Source: Treponema_I sp045597345
GTDB taxonomy: Bacteria; Spirochaetota; Spirochaetia; Treponematales; Treponemataceae
Reading direction: 5' to 3'
Assembly (NCBI GenBank): GCA_045597345.1
Contig: JAZLJW010000212.1
Location: 1-47,589 of the forward strand
Length of the DNA: 47,589 bases
Every line of letters begins with the position of its first letter. Within the stretch, counting starts at the first letter, position 1. Made by a program: the position numbers and the translations under genes. This document shows, one piece after another, positions 23,702 to 32,046 of this stretch. The notes below the pieces were generated by a model. That model saw nothing but the letters and a program-made list of their open reading frames with translations. It was not told the origin of the DNA and searched no databases.

Positions 23702-24766
23702 ATGGCAGAAAAAGCAAAACCGGTTCCAAAGCCAGCAGCCGCCGGCAATAAGAAACCGAAAGATTACCGCAGCTTGAATGGTCGTCAGAAGGCCGCTATC
23801 TTCCTGGTTTCACTTGGGTCTGAAATTTCTTCTGAAATCTTCAAGCACATGCGTGAAGACGAAGTAGAAACATTAACCTTTGAAATTGCCCGTCTGGAAA
23901 CCGTAGATTCAGATTTTAAGGAACAGGTACTCCGTGAGTTCCAGGATTTGATGAAGGCTCAGAACTTCATTACCAGTGGCGGTATCGACTTTGCCCGTGA
24001 ACTGCTTGAAAAATCAGTAGGTTCCCAGAAAGCCATTGATATCATCAACCGTCTTACTTCCAGTCTGCAGGTTCGCCCGTTCGACTTTATCCGGCGTACT
24101 GACCCTGCTCATCTGTTGAACTTTATCCAGCAGGAACATCCGCAGACCATTGCGCTGATTCTGTCGTACCTTGAACCGAATAAAGCGTCAGTAATCCTGC
24201 AGAACCTGCAGGAAGATACCCAGAGTGAAGTAGCCCGTCGTATTGCACTGATGGACCGAACTTCACCTGATGTACTTCGTGAAGTTGAACGCGTACTTGA
24301 AAAGAAGCTTTCAACCCTGTCCAGCGAAGACTATACCGCTGCCGGTGGTGTTGAATCCATCGTTGAAATCCTCAACCTTGTTGACCGTTCTTCTGAAAAG
24401 GCCATTATCGAATCTCTGGAAGAAGAAGATCCGGATCTGGCAGAAGAAATCAAGAAACGCATGTTCGTATTCGAAGATATCGTTATGCTGGACGACCGTG
24501 CCATTCAGAAAGTTATGCGTGAAGTTGATACACCTGAACTTGCCAAGGCACTTAAATCCGTTGATACCGAAGTACAGGACAAAATTTTCCGCAATATGTC
24601 AAAACGTGCGGCAGCCATGCTCAAAGACGATATGGAATTCATGGGACCGGTACGCTTGAAAGACGTAGAAGAAGCCCAGCAGAAGATTGTATCTACCATC
24701 CGTCGTCTGGAAGATTCCGGCGAAATCGTTATTGCACGCAGTGGCGAAGACGAACTTGTTGTATAA
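23702..24766 (+). CDS. fliG: FliG, flagellar motor switch protein
   Basis: A 354-aa switch protein with N, middle and C domains. The N domain has NGRQKAAIFLVSLGSEISSEIFKHM, the middle domain the EHPQTIALILSYL motif near residue 140, and the C domain the torque helix region FVFEDIVMLDDRAIQKVMREVD plus KDVEEAQQKIVSTIRRLEDSGEI. The first 20 residues are a Lys/Pro/Ala-rich extension. Treponemes carry two fliG genes, and the one in the flgB-fliJ operon is usually called fliG2. Confidence 0.95.
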   Translation: MAEKAKPVPKPAAAGNKKPKDYRSLNGRQKAAIFLVSLGSEISSEIFKHMREDEVETLTFEIARLETVDSDFKEQVLREFQDLMKAQNFITSGGIDFARELLEKSVGSQKAIDIINRLTSSLQVRPFDFIRRTDPAHLLNFIQQEHPQTIALILSYLEPNKASVILQNLQEDTQSEVARRIALMDRTSPDVLREVERVLEKKLSTLSSEDYTAAGGVESIVEILNLVDRSSEKAIIESLEEEDPDLAEEIKKRMFVFEDIVMLDDRAIQKVMREVDTPELAKALKSVDTEVQDKIFRNMSKRAAAMLKDDMEFMGPVRLKDVEEAQQKIVSTIRRLEDSGEIVIARSGEDELVV

Positions 24767-24780
24767 AAGCAGGTTGATAT

Positions 24781-25710
24781 ATGGCTAAAAACGTTTTTAC
24801 GATTAATGAAATAAAGACTCTTGATGATAAGGTGCAGCTGAAACCCTTCCGTAATTTTGCTCCTGTTGAAGAAGAAGTAGAAGTTATTGAAGAGCCGGTC
24901 TTTGAAGGCCCCACAGCAGACGATCTTCGGCGTGAAGCTGAAGCTTTTAAGGTTGAATGGGAGCTGGAAAAAAAACGGATGCTTGATGAGGCTCATGCGC
25001 AGGCAGAAGCCATTATCAAGCAGGCTGAACAGTCCGCTTTTGAAGAAGTAAAGCGTAAGACTGACCAGGCAGCAGTTATAAAGCAACAGGCAGAAACAGA
25101 AGCTGCAGAAATTATCCGTCAGGCTGAACAGCGGAGTCTTGAAATCCTTCAGGAAGGCGAACAGAAACGGGATAAAACCGTGGGGGACGCCTATAAAGAT
25201 GGTTTTGATAAAGGTATAGAAGACGGCTATAACGAAGGAAAACAGGAAGTTCTGCGTTTGGTTGACCGTCTGCATGTCATCAACGAAAAGACCATGGAAA
25301 AACGTCAGGAGATACTGGATTCTACCGAACAGCAGATTGTCGACCTGGTACTGTTGATTACCCGTAAAGTTGTAAAGGTTATTTCGGAAAGCCAGCGACA
25401 GGTAGTTATGCAGAATGTTGTACAGGCATTAAAGCGAATGAAGGGTCGTGGAGACGTTACTATCCGTGTTAACCTGGAAGATGTGCAGTTGACAACAGAG
25501 CATACCAAAGAATTCATGGCTGCTGTAGAAAGTGTAAAAAGCATTACTATTGCAGAAGATTCTACCGTTGAACGTGGTGGCTGTATTGTAGAAACTGACT
25601 TTGGTGCAATTGATGCACGTATATCCAGTCAGTTGACAGAACTTGAACAGAAGATTCTGGAAGTTTCACCTATCAAAACGGTGGCCAGAACAAGCGGAAT
25701 CAACGACTGA
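24781..25710 (+). CDS. fliH: FliH, flagellar export ATPase regulator
   Basis: A 309-aa protein. After a short acidic N region comes a long coiled coil (about residues 40-150, rich in Ala, Glu, Gln and Lys: AHAQAEAIIKQAEQSAFEEVKRK), then a GxxxG-like stretch DGFDKGIEDGYNEGKQE, and the globular C domain (QIVDLVLLITRKVVKVISESQRQVV, VTIRVNLEDVQ, GGCIVETDFGAIDARISSQLTEL) that binds FliI. This peripheral-stalk-like protein delivers substrates to the type III export gate. It lies between fliG and fliI. Confidence 0.9.
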   Translation: MAKNVFTINEIKTLDDKVQLKPFRNFAPVEEEVEVIEEPVFEGPTADDLRREAEAFKVEWELEKKRMLDEAHAQAEAIIKQAEQSAFEEVKRKTDQAAVIKQQAETEAAEIIRQAEQRSLEILQEGEQKRDKTVGDAYKDGFDKGIEDGYNEGKQEVLRLVDRLHVINEKTMEKRQEILDSTEQQIVDLVLLITRKVVKVISESQRQVVMQNVVQALKRMKGRGDVTIRVNLEDVQLTTEHTKEFMAAVESVKSITIAEDSTVERGGCIVETDFGAIDARISSQLTELEQKILEVSPIKTVARTSGIND

Positions 25711-25718
25711 AAATCATT

Positions 25719-27080
25719 ATGGAATCTATTTTTGATAAATATATCCGCAGCGTAGAAAATGCAGAGACAATTCTCTTTACCGGTGAAGTAACCCGGGTAA
25801 ACGGGATGCTTATAGAAAGCAAGGGACCGCAGTCTGTTATCGGGGAGCTGTGTACCATACAGATTCCTTATGCCAATCAGAATGTACTGGCTGAAGTTGT
25901 TGGACTTGATGGTTCTACCGTTAAATTAATGGCCTATGGCGAAACAAAAGGTATTGAAATTGGCTGCAAAGTGACCGCTTCAGGGTCTGTGCTTCAGGTA
26001 GGAGTAGGACCCGGCCTTCTAGGGCGCGTTCTGGATGCAACAGGAAAAGCATACGATAAGAAAGGTGAAATAGTTCCGGAAGCCTGGTATCCGGCGGTGG
26101 CAGCTCCACCAGATCCTTTGGACCGTCCTCCTATCCGGGAACGGATTGTTACTGGTGTTCGTGCCATAGATGCCCTGACACCTGTTGGTAAAGGACAGCG
26201 CATGGGTATTTTTGCAGGCTCTGGTGTCGGAAAATCAACGCTTATCAGTATGATTGCCAGAAATACCAATGCTGATATAAATGTTATTGCCCTTATTGGT
26301 GAACGTGGCCGCGAAGTAAATGAATTCATTCTGAATGACTTGGGCGAAGAGGGGATGAAGCGCTCCGTTGTTATTGTTGCAACCAGCGATCAAAGTCCCT
26401 TGTGCCGGTTACGTGGCTCGTATGTTGCTACTGCCGTTGCTGAATATTTCCGGGATCAGGGAAAGGACGTTATGCTGATGTTTGATAACGTAACCCGATT
26501 TGCCCGTGCTCAGCGTGAAATTGGGCTTGCCATCGGTGAACCACCTGCACAGCGTGGATTTCCTCCCAGTGTATTTGAACTGCTGCCGAAACTGATGGAA
26601 CGCAGCGGTACCAATAAAAAAGGAAGCATTACTGCGTTTTATGCGGTTCTTGTTGATGGTGATGATACCGACGAACCCATTGCAGATACAGCACGTGCAA
26701 CATTGGATGGCCATGTGTTCTTAAGTCGTCGTCTTGCTGCTGCCTATCATTATCCTGCTATTGATGTATTGAACAGTATCAGTCGTCTTGACCGTCAGGT
26801 TATGGGGCCTGATACTCGCAAAGCCTACGCAAAATTGCGGCAGAATATGGCGCTGTATGCTGAAAATGAAGATATGATTACCATGGGTGCAATTCCAACG
26901 GGAGTAAACCCTGCTATTGATCAGGCGGTTGCTTTGCATCCGGCAATTGAAGATTTCCTGTGTCAGGATGCCTATGAACCGTGCCCCATTAATGAAACGC
27001 TTACTTCCATGGGACAGCTTGTTGATGTTGCCATCCCGGAAGAGGAATTGCAGACTGCAGCCGGAATAAACCGTTTATAG
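25719..27080 (+). CDS. fliI: FliI, flagellum-specific export ATPase
   Basis: A 453-aa F1-beta-like ATPase of the flagellar type III secretion system. Walker A is GIFAGSGVGKST, followed by NVIALIGERGREVNEFI and Walker B DVMLMFDNVTRFARAQREIGLAIGEPP. The C domain has SRRLAAAYHYPAIDVLNSISR. Length and motif order are standard. It starts 9 bp after fliH without a strong Shine-Dalgarno, so translation may depend on the upstream gene. Confidence 0.96.
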   Translation: MESIFDKYIRSVENAETILFTGEVTRVNGMLIESKGPQSVIGELCTIQIPYANQNVLAEVVGLDGSTVKLMAYGETKGIEIGCKVTASGSVLQVGVGPGLLGRVLDATGKAYDKKGEIVPEAWYPAVAAPPDPLDRPPIRERIVTGVRAIDALTPVGKGQRMGIFAGSGVGKSTLISMIARNTNADINVIALIGERGREVNEFILNDLGEEGMKRSVVIVATSDQSPLCRLRGSYVATAVAEYFRDQGKDVMLMFDNVTRFARAQREIGLAIGEPPAQRGFPPSVFELLPKLMERSGTNKKGSITAFYAVLVDGDDTDEPIADTARATLDGHVFLSRRLAAAYHYPAIDVLNSISRLDRQVMGPDTRKAYAKLRQNMALYAENEDMITMGAIPTGVNPAIDQAVALHPAIEDFLCQDAYEPCPINETLTSMGQLVDVAIPEEELQTAAGINRL

Positions 27081-27091
27081 GGTTGTAACTG

Positions 27092-27529
27092 GTGAAAAAG
27101 TTTACGTTTAAGCTGGAAAAGCTTCTTGAATTACGACAGTTTGAAGAAGATAAAGCTAAAGCTGCTCTTGCAGAAGCTATTGCCGTTTCTGAACGTTTAA
27201 AAGCAGAACTGCGGCAGATAGCAGAAGACCGGGTTGCAACGAATACCAGCCGGCATGGACTTTCTGATCCGGTGGCCATGCAGACAATCGAACGCTATAT
27301 TGTCCGTCTGGATACGCGGAAAGAACAGGTTTTGCAGGAGTTGGCTCAGGCAGAGCTTGTCGTTGAAGAAAAACGTACTCTTTTTGCAGAAGCCATGCGT
27401 CAGCGCAAAATAATCGACAAGCTGCGGGAAAAAAAGTATGCCGAATGGAAGAAAGAACGGCAGAAAGAAGAAGAAAAAATCATCGATGAGATTGTAACTG
27501 CAAAACATGCCCGTGAAGCTCAGGGATAA
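27092..27529 (+). CDS. fliJ: FliJ-like export chaperone escort
   Basis: A 145-aa predicted coiled-coil protein (KFTFKLEKLLELRQFEEDKAKAALAEAIA opening, Lys/Glu-rich tail), which fits FliJ, the gamma-like stalk of FliI. It begins with GTG at 27092, 11 bp after fliI. It is the last plus-strand gene of the flagellar block; a converging dacA-like gene follows. Identity in this family is low, so the call is based on position, length and coiled-coil pattern. Confidence 0.85.
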   Translation: MKKFTFKLEKLLELRQFEEDKAKAALAEAIAVSERLKAELRQIAEDRVATNTSRHGLSDPVAMQTIERYIVRLDTRKEQVLQELAQAELVVEEKRTLFAEAMRQRKIIDKLREKKYAEWKKERQKEEEKIIDEIVTAKHAREAQG

Positions 27530-27548
27530 TGATGTGATCATCTCCCTG
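27521..27548. terminator. Hairpin between the converging fliJ and D,D-carboxypeptidase genes
   Basis: CAGGGA (27521-27526) pairs with TCCCTG (27543-27548), with inner ATGAT/ATCAT arms. No T-run follows, so termination here is uncertain. Confidence 0.4.
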
Positions 27549-27562
27549 TGTTCCGGCAGATT

Positions 27563-29002
27563 TTACTTCAGCAGAAACTCTTCTATGTGACGCTTGATTT
27601 TACCGCTGGGTTCAACACTGCGGTCTGCCAGTAATGGTACCGTCTGTAAAACGGTAGAACCAACGGCATACTCAATTTTTCCATACATTTTCCCCTGAAG
27701 AACCGGTGCCTGCAGATGATCAGGAACGGTTACAGTAACTCTCAACGGAATATCCTGCTGCAGCGTACTTTTTGTGATGCCGTTGATATGCGGTACAGTC
27801 ACACTGTGTATATCGCGGGCGGGAATCAGCTCTATTGCACTGATATCCTTTGCACCGGTAACAGTCATAGCAATGGGGGAAACTGAATCAACCGGAACGC
27901 TGGTGAAGTTGTCAAACGCCCAGTCCATGAGGGTAGCACCGTCTTCTGCACGGATTTTGTTTCCTTCTGCGGTGGTTGATCCGGGACCACGCATGGTAAC
28001 TGAGATGAACCGGGTTCCATTCCGTTCTGCAGTAAGCGCCAGATTGAAACCTGATTCTTCAATATAGCCGGTTTTAAGCCCGTCTGCTCCGGGAATAAGA
28101 GCCAGTGCCTTATTGGTGTTCTTCCGGGTAAGGGGAGAGCTAAGAATCAGCCAGCTGCCGGTAGGTTGGCCAGGTTTCATGCCGTCTGGCAGATTGTGCT
28201 CCTTCGGATATGAGAATTGTTCAAGCGAATGGTAACGCTCCAAGGTATCGGGAATGTCATGAATGTAGGTGCGGCAGAACGACAGAAATTCACGGGCCGT
28301 AGTAGTATTTTCTTCGCTGTAACCACTGGGTTCTACCACCGTGGTATGAGTGAGTCCTAATCCCTGCAGAACATTGTTCATTTCTTTTACAAAATTTTCT
28401 ACAGAGCCACTTACATGTGCGGCAAGGGCATAGGCTGCGTCATTTCCTGAAACAACCGCCAAGCCCTGCAGGAGTTCGTCAACCGTAACGTGCTGGCCTT
28501 CAGAAAGGAACATGACACTGCTGTCAGGTGGCAGGTTGCAAGCCCAGCTTTCCGGAGGCAGTTCTACCACGTCATCGTAGCCGATGATACCTTCTTCAAT
28601 GGCATGTTCTACAACATACATGACGGCAAGTTTTATCATGCTGGCCGGTGGAATCAGCTGGTCAGCATTTTTTTCATACAGAATACAGCCGTTACTGGCA
28701 TCTGCAATAATGACACTGTTGGCCTGAATTGCAAGATCTGGATTTTGAACAGTATAGGGCAGATCCCGCAGAATGGTTACGGGATAGTTTTCATTCAGAA
28801 AAGCTGTAAGAGTTTCTGTCTGTGCCGGTGGCAGGTTGTACGGTTCGGGATGCAGCAATTTGTTTTTGTACAGCATGATGCCGGCAGTACAAAGGGAAAA
28901 AAGCAGAATGAAAATAATGAGACAGGTAAGAAATATTTTTACCGGGCGGGCTTTTTTCTTGAAGAGTGATTCTTTTTCGGCGTCAGTAAGTTTTTCGTTC
29001 AT
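27563..29002 (-). CDS. D-alanyl-D-alanine carboxypeptidase (S11 family, DacA-like)
   Basis: A 479-aa serine peptidase that trims the terminal D-Ala of peptidoglycan stem peptides. A membrane anchor lies at residues 22-45. The three penicillin-binding motifs are SMIK (121-124), SGN (185-187) and KTG (310-312). The C-terminal 130 residues fit a PBP5-type beta domain. The start has no Shine-Dalgarno: TATACT (minus strand, 29010-29015) ends 7 nt before the ATG and is preceded by TG, an extended -10. This suggests a leaderless message, divergent from serS. Its place beside division and flagellar genes fits envelope remodelling. Confidence 0.93.
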   Translation of the reverse strand: MNEKLTDAEKESLFKKKARPVKIFLTCLIIFILLFSLCTAGIMLYKNKLLHPEPYNLPPAQTETLTAFLNENYPVTILRDLPYTVQNPDLAIQANSVIIADASNGCILYEKNADQLIPPASMIKLAVMYVVEHAIEEGIIGYDDVVELPPESWACNLPPDSSVMFLSEGQHVTVDELLQGLAVVSGNDAAYALAAHVSGSVENFVKEMNNVLQGLGLTHTTVVEPSGYSEENTTTAREFLSFCRTYIHDIPDTLERYHSLEQFSYPKEHNLPDGMKPGQPTGSWLILSSPLTRKNTNKALALIPGADGLKTGYIEESGFNLALTAERNGTRFISVTMRGPGSTTAEGNKIRAEDGATLMDWAFDNFTSVPVDSVSPIAMTVTGAKDISAIELIPARDIHSVTVPHINGITKSTLQQDIPLRVTVTVPDHLQAPVLQGKMYGKIEYAVGSTVLQTVPLLADRSVEPSGKIKRHIEEFLLK

Positions 29003-29040
29003 AGATATCAGTATATCAAATGGGGGTGGCTTTCACCATA

Positions 29041-29069
29041 TTGAATAAAGAAATACAGAATAGTACACT
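29041..29069 (+). promoter_or_regulatory. Promoter of serS giving a near-leaderless mRNA
   Basis: TTGAAT (29041-29046), 17 bp, TACACT (29064-29069). The expected start at about 29076 is 3 nt before the ATG. The 76-bp gap to the divergent carboxypeptidase holds its -10 at 29010-29015 as well. Confidence 0.65.
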
Positions 29070-29078
29070 ATTTTCATT

Positions 29079-30350
29079 ATGTTAGATTACAGATTTATCA
29101 AGGAAAATCTTGACGCCGTAAAGGCAAATATCGCTGCTCGCAACATGGATGCTGATGCAGATGAAGTTGTTCGCTTATTTGATAAACGTACCGAATTAGT
29201 AACAAAGTTGATGGATCTTCAGGCTAAGCGCAACGAGAACGCTAAAGCCATGAAAGGAAAACTTTCTCCTGAAGAACGTGCAAAGCTGATTGAAGACGGT
29301 AAAGCCATTAAAGAGCAGATTGCCGTTGTAGAAAAAGAAGCCAACGAAGCAGAAGAAACACTTGATATTGCCGGACGTAAAATCCCTAACATGGCCCATC
29401 CTGATGCTCCTGTCGGAAAAGTAGACAGTGAGAATCTGGAAGTAAAAGTTGTAGGTACTCCACGCAAGTTCGACTTTGAACCAAAAGACCACGTTCAGCT
29501 TGGTCAGGAACTGGACCTTATTGATTTTGATGAAGCTACCAAAGTTTCTGGTCCTAAGTTCTACTACCTGAAAAACGAAGCCGTATTCCTGGAACAGGCT
29601 CTTGTTCTGTACGCACTGAACATTCTTCGTAAACACGGTTTTACTCCCTTCATTACTCCTGACGTTGCCCGTGCAGAAATCCTGCAGGGTATCGGTTTCA
29701 ACCCGCGCGGTAATGAATCAAACGTATACAACATTGAAGAAGAAGGCACCTGTCTGGTTGCAACTGCAGAAATCACCCTGGGTGGTTACCACAGTAACGA
29801 AATTCTGGACAAGTCAAAACTGCCTCTTATGTACTGCGGTCTTTCACACTGTTTCCGCCGTGAAGCAGGTAGTGCAGGACAGTTCAGTAAGGGGCTGTAC
29901 CGCGTTCACCAGTTCACCAAACTGGAAATGTTCGTATACTGTCTGCCTGAAGATTCTGACCGGCTCCATGAACAGCTGCGTCTGATTGAAGAAGAAATCT
30001 TTACCGGGCTGGGACTTCCATTCCGTGTAGTAGATACCTGTACCGGTGACCTGGGTGCTCCTGCATACCGCAAGTGGGACCTGGAAGCCTGGATGCCTGG
30101 CCGTAACGGCGGTGAATGGGGTGAAGTTACTTCTACCTCCAACTGTACCGATTTCCAGGCCCGCCGTCTGAACGTTCGCTATAAGGATGATGACGGTAAA
30201 AACAAATACGTTCACATGCTGAACGGAACTGCAGTAGCTGTTTCACGCGCCATGGTAGCAATCCTTGAAAACTACCAGAACGCAGATGGTTCAATTACCG
30301 TGCCGGAAGCACTGGTTCCATTCTGCGGATTTGACGTGATCAAACGCTAA
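29079..30350 (+). CDS. serS: Seryl-tRNA synthetase
   Basis: A 423-aa class II aminoacyl-tRNA synthetase charging tRNA-Ser. The N-terminal 110 residues form the antiparallel coiled-coil arm (LVTKLMDLQAKRNENAKAMK to EKEANEAEETLDIAGRKIPN). Motif 2 is CFRREAGSAGQFSKGLYRVH, and motif 3 is HMLNGTAVAVSRAMVAILENY; TSTSNCTDFQARR also fits. The sequence has no Shine-Dalgarno; the promoter places the start at or next to the ATG. A strong terminator follows at 30385. Confidence 0.97.
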   Translation: MLDYRFIKENLDAVKANIAARNMDADADEVVRLFDKRTELVTKLMDLQAKRNENAKAMKGKLSPEERAKLIEDGKAIKEQIAVVEKEANEAEETLDIAGRKIPNMAHPDAPVGKVDSENLEVKVVGTPRKFDFEPKDHVQLGQELDLIDFDEATKVSGPKFYYLKNEAVFLEQALVLYALNILRKHGFTPFITPDVARAEILQGIGFNPRGNESNVYNIEEEGTCLVATAEITLGGYHSNEILDKSKLPLMYCGLSHCFRREAGSAGQFSKGLYRVHQFTKLEMFVYCLPEDSDRLHEQLRLIEEEIFTGLGLPFRVVDTCTGDLGAPAYRKWDLEAWMPGRNGGEWGEVTSTSNCTDFQARRLNVRYKDDDGKNKYVHMLNGTAVAVSRAMVAILENYQNADGSITVPEALVPFCGFDVIKR

Positions 30351-30384
30351 GCCGTACAGAAAAGGTTTTTAGTGTTATACTGAA

Positions 30385-30412
30385 AGACACCGACACCCGG
30401 TGTCTTTTTTTT
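30385..30412 (+). terminator. Rho-independent terminator of serS
   Basis: AGACACCG (30385-30392) / CGGTGTCT (30398-30405), 5-nt loop and eight T. It ends just 17 nt before the next start codon, so the following gene must be transcribed by read-through or from a promoter overlapping this hairpin. Confidence 0.9.
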
Positions 30413-30428
30413 GCAGCAGAGGTATGTT

Positions 30429-31547
30429 ATGGAGCAGAAACCTGATTATCAGAAGCCAATTTTTATTGCGCTGCTTATTTTAACTGTTATTGCAGTGGCA
30501 GCAGTTCTTAAAATGACTGCATCAGTTGTCCTTCCCCTGACTATAGCAATTCTTATTTCGCTGGTTTTTGAACCAGTACTGGTAAAATTACACCGGACTG
30601 TTCATATGCCCTGGGCAGTCGGTATTGTCATTATATTGGTAATTGTTGCGGCTGTGTTGTACGTTGTCGGTCAGCTTATTGCCACAAGTGTAACCAGTAT
30701 TGTAAATACCATGCCAAAGTATGAAGAGCGTTTTGTCATCATCTATCAGACAATTGCCAATGCCCTGAATTTGCCTTTTGATCCTGATGATACACTGTTC
30801 AATAACTTATGGAATCAGATGGGTGTTCGTTCTGCAGTTCAGAATTTCCTTATCAGCCTTTCAACTGGTACTATTTCATTTGTAAAATCGTTTGTAATGG
30901 TATTACTCTGTGCCATCTTCTTTCTGGCTGAAATGCGTTATCTTCGGATGAAACTGCAGGCTGCCTGCATTTCTCCTGAAGAAGAAAACGACCGGCAGAT
31001 GGAATCTCAGCAGCGTGTAACTCTGATGATTACCGGTATTATCGACCAGGTTACCCGTTACATATCGACAAAATTCTTTATTTCGTTACTGACCGGTATT
31101 CTTGTTTTTGTAGGATTAAAGGTAATTGGTCTTGATTTCGCGGTAATCTGGGCGTTCTTTGCTTTTGTACTTAATTTTGTTCCCAGCTTTGGTTCAATCA
31201 TTTCTGTATTAGGAACAACCCTGTTTGCATTACTGCAATTCTGGCCAAGAATTGGACCGGTATTCTGGGTTTTCCTATTTATGTTTCTGGTGAATTTCAC
31301 CTTAGGTAATATTATTGAACCACGCGTTCAGGGAAAAAATCTTGGATTAAGTCCCTTTGTCATTATTGCTTCTTTGTCTTTATGGGGCTGGATCTGGGGA
31401 TTTACCGGGTTAATTCTTGGTGTTCCTATGATGGTAATCGTAAAGATCGTTTGCGAGAACTTCCCCTTCCTTCACCCGGTTGCGGTCATTCTTGGTTCGT
31501 ATACTCCTCCGGAAGATAAACCGCTGGAGCAGAAACCTTCAGCCTGA
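30429..31547 (+). CDS. AI-2E family (PerM/YdiK-type) membrane transporter
   Basis: A 372-aa polytopic membrane protein. It opens with paired hydrophobic segments (PIFIALLILTVIAVAAVLKM and VVLPLTIAILISLVFEPVLVKL), a central cytoplasmic or periplasmic region, and the conserved C-terminal half with FVLNFVPSFGSIISVLGTTL, NIIEPRVQGKNLGLSPFVIIASLSLWGWIWGFTGLILGVPMMVI. These are characteristic of the AI-2E transporter family, whose members include exporters and Na+/H+ antiporters. The substrate cannot be told. The ATG at 30429 follows AGAGG; an upstream TTG lies in the terminator T-run. Confidence 0.88.
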   Translation: MEQKPDYQKPIFIALLILTVIAVAAVLKMTASVVLPLTIAILISLVFEPVLVKLHRTVHMPWAVGIVIILVIVAAVLYVVGQLIATSVTSIVNTMPKYEERFVIIYQTIANALNLPFDPDDTLFNNLWNQMGVRSAVQNFLISLSTGTISFVKSFVMVLLCAIFFLAEMRYLRMKLQAACISPEEENDRQMESQQRVTLMITGIIDQVTRYISTKFFISLLTGILVFVGLKVIGLDFAVIWAFFAFVLNFVPSFGSIISVLGTTLFALLQFWPRIGPVFWVFLFMFLVNFTLGNIIEPRVQGKNLGLSPFVIIASLSLWGWIWGFTGLILGVPMMVIVKIVCENFPFLHPVAVILGSYTPPEDKPLEQKPSA

Positions 31548-31561
31548 CAGGTATCAGAAAC

Positions 31562-32035
31562 TTACTGAGCTGTAATGAATGAAGAAAGCTGCTCTAACAC
31601 CTGAGAAGCTTTCTTCATGGTTTTTAGCGTGAAGACTGCCCCTTCTGCTGTTTCTCCCAGTAACACATTATTTGGAGCAAATACCCTGCTTAACCATGTT
31701 TTATATACTGGACGACTGAGTGAAAGTGCCTGAGGGGTATCTGACAGGCGGACTACCTGTTCTTTGGTAGCAAGAGAATCACTGTTGGTCGGTTTGAATC
31801 CCATGATAGTAAAGTCCTGTGCATGTGAGAAAAAAAACACGGCTTTTGATTCACATAAAACGAGTAATCCCCACAGACAGAACTGACCTGCAGGATATTG
31901 CAGTTTCAACTTTTTCAGGTTTTCTGCACTTGCTTCCAGTGATACCAGTTCCAATGATACGGCTTTTTCCCCTGTTTTAGTTTCAAAGTCAGCACAGAAC
32001 AGAGCCTGCTGAGCATCCATAGTATTTTCTTTCAT
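31562..32035 (-). CDS. Unrecognised protein, third gene of a three-gene minus-strand operon
   Basis: A 157-aa soluble protein that I do not recognise. It has no signal peptide; the middle shows hydrophobic strands (GQFCLWGLLVLCESKAVFFFSH) and the C-terminal third a helix (KTMKKASQVLEQLSSFITAQ). It starts 11 bp after the 379-aa gene, with GAGG about 8 nt upstream of the ATG, so it is co-transcribed with the two upstream genes. The pair may be functionally linked because both have alternating Phe/Tyr-rich strands and no enzyme motifs. Confidence 0.65.
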   Translation of the reverse strand: MKENTMDAQQALFCADFETKTGEKAVSLELVSLEASAENLKKLKLQYPAGQFCLWGLLVLCESKAVFFFSHAQDFTIMGFKPTNSDSLATKEQVVRLSDTPQALSLSRPVYKTWLSRVFAPNNVLLGETAEGAVFTLKTMKKASQVLEQLSSFITAQ

Positions 32036-32046
32036 GGTGGGCTACC

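Noticed and set aside
29070..29095. dif-like sequence (CATTATGTTAGATTA) near the serS start
   Set aside because: Resembles only one arm of a dif site and is explained by the serS start codons; no second XerC/XerD arm was seen.
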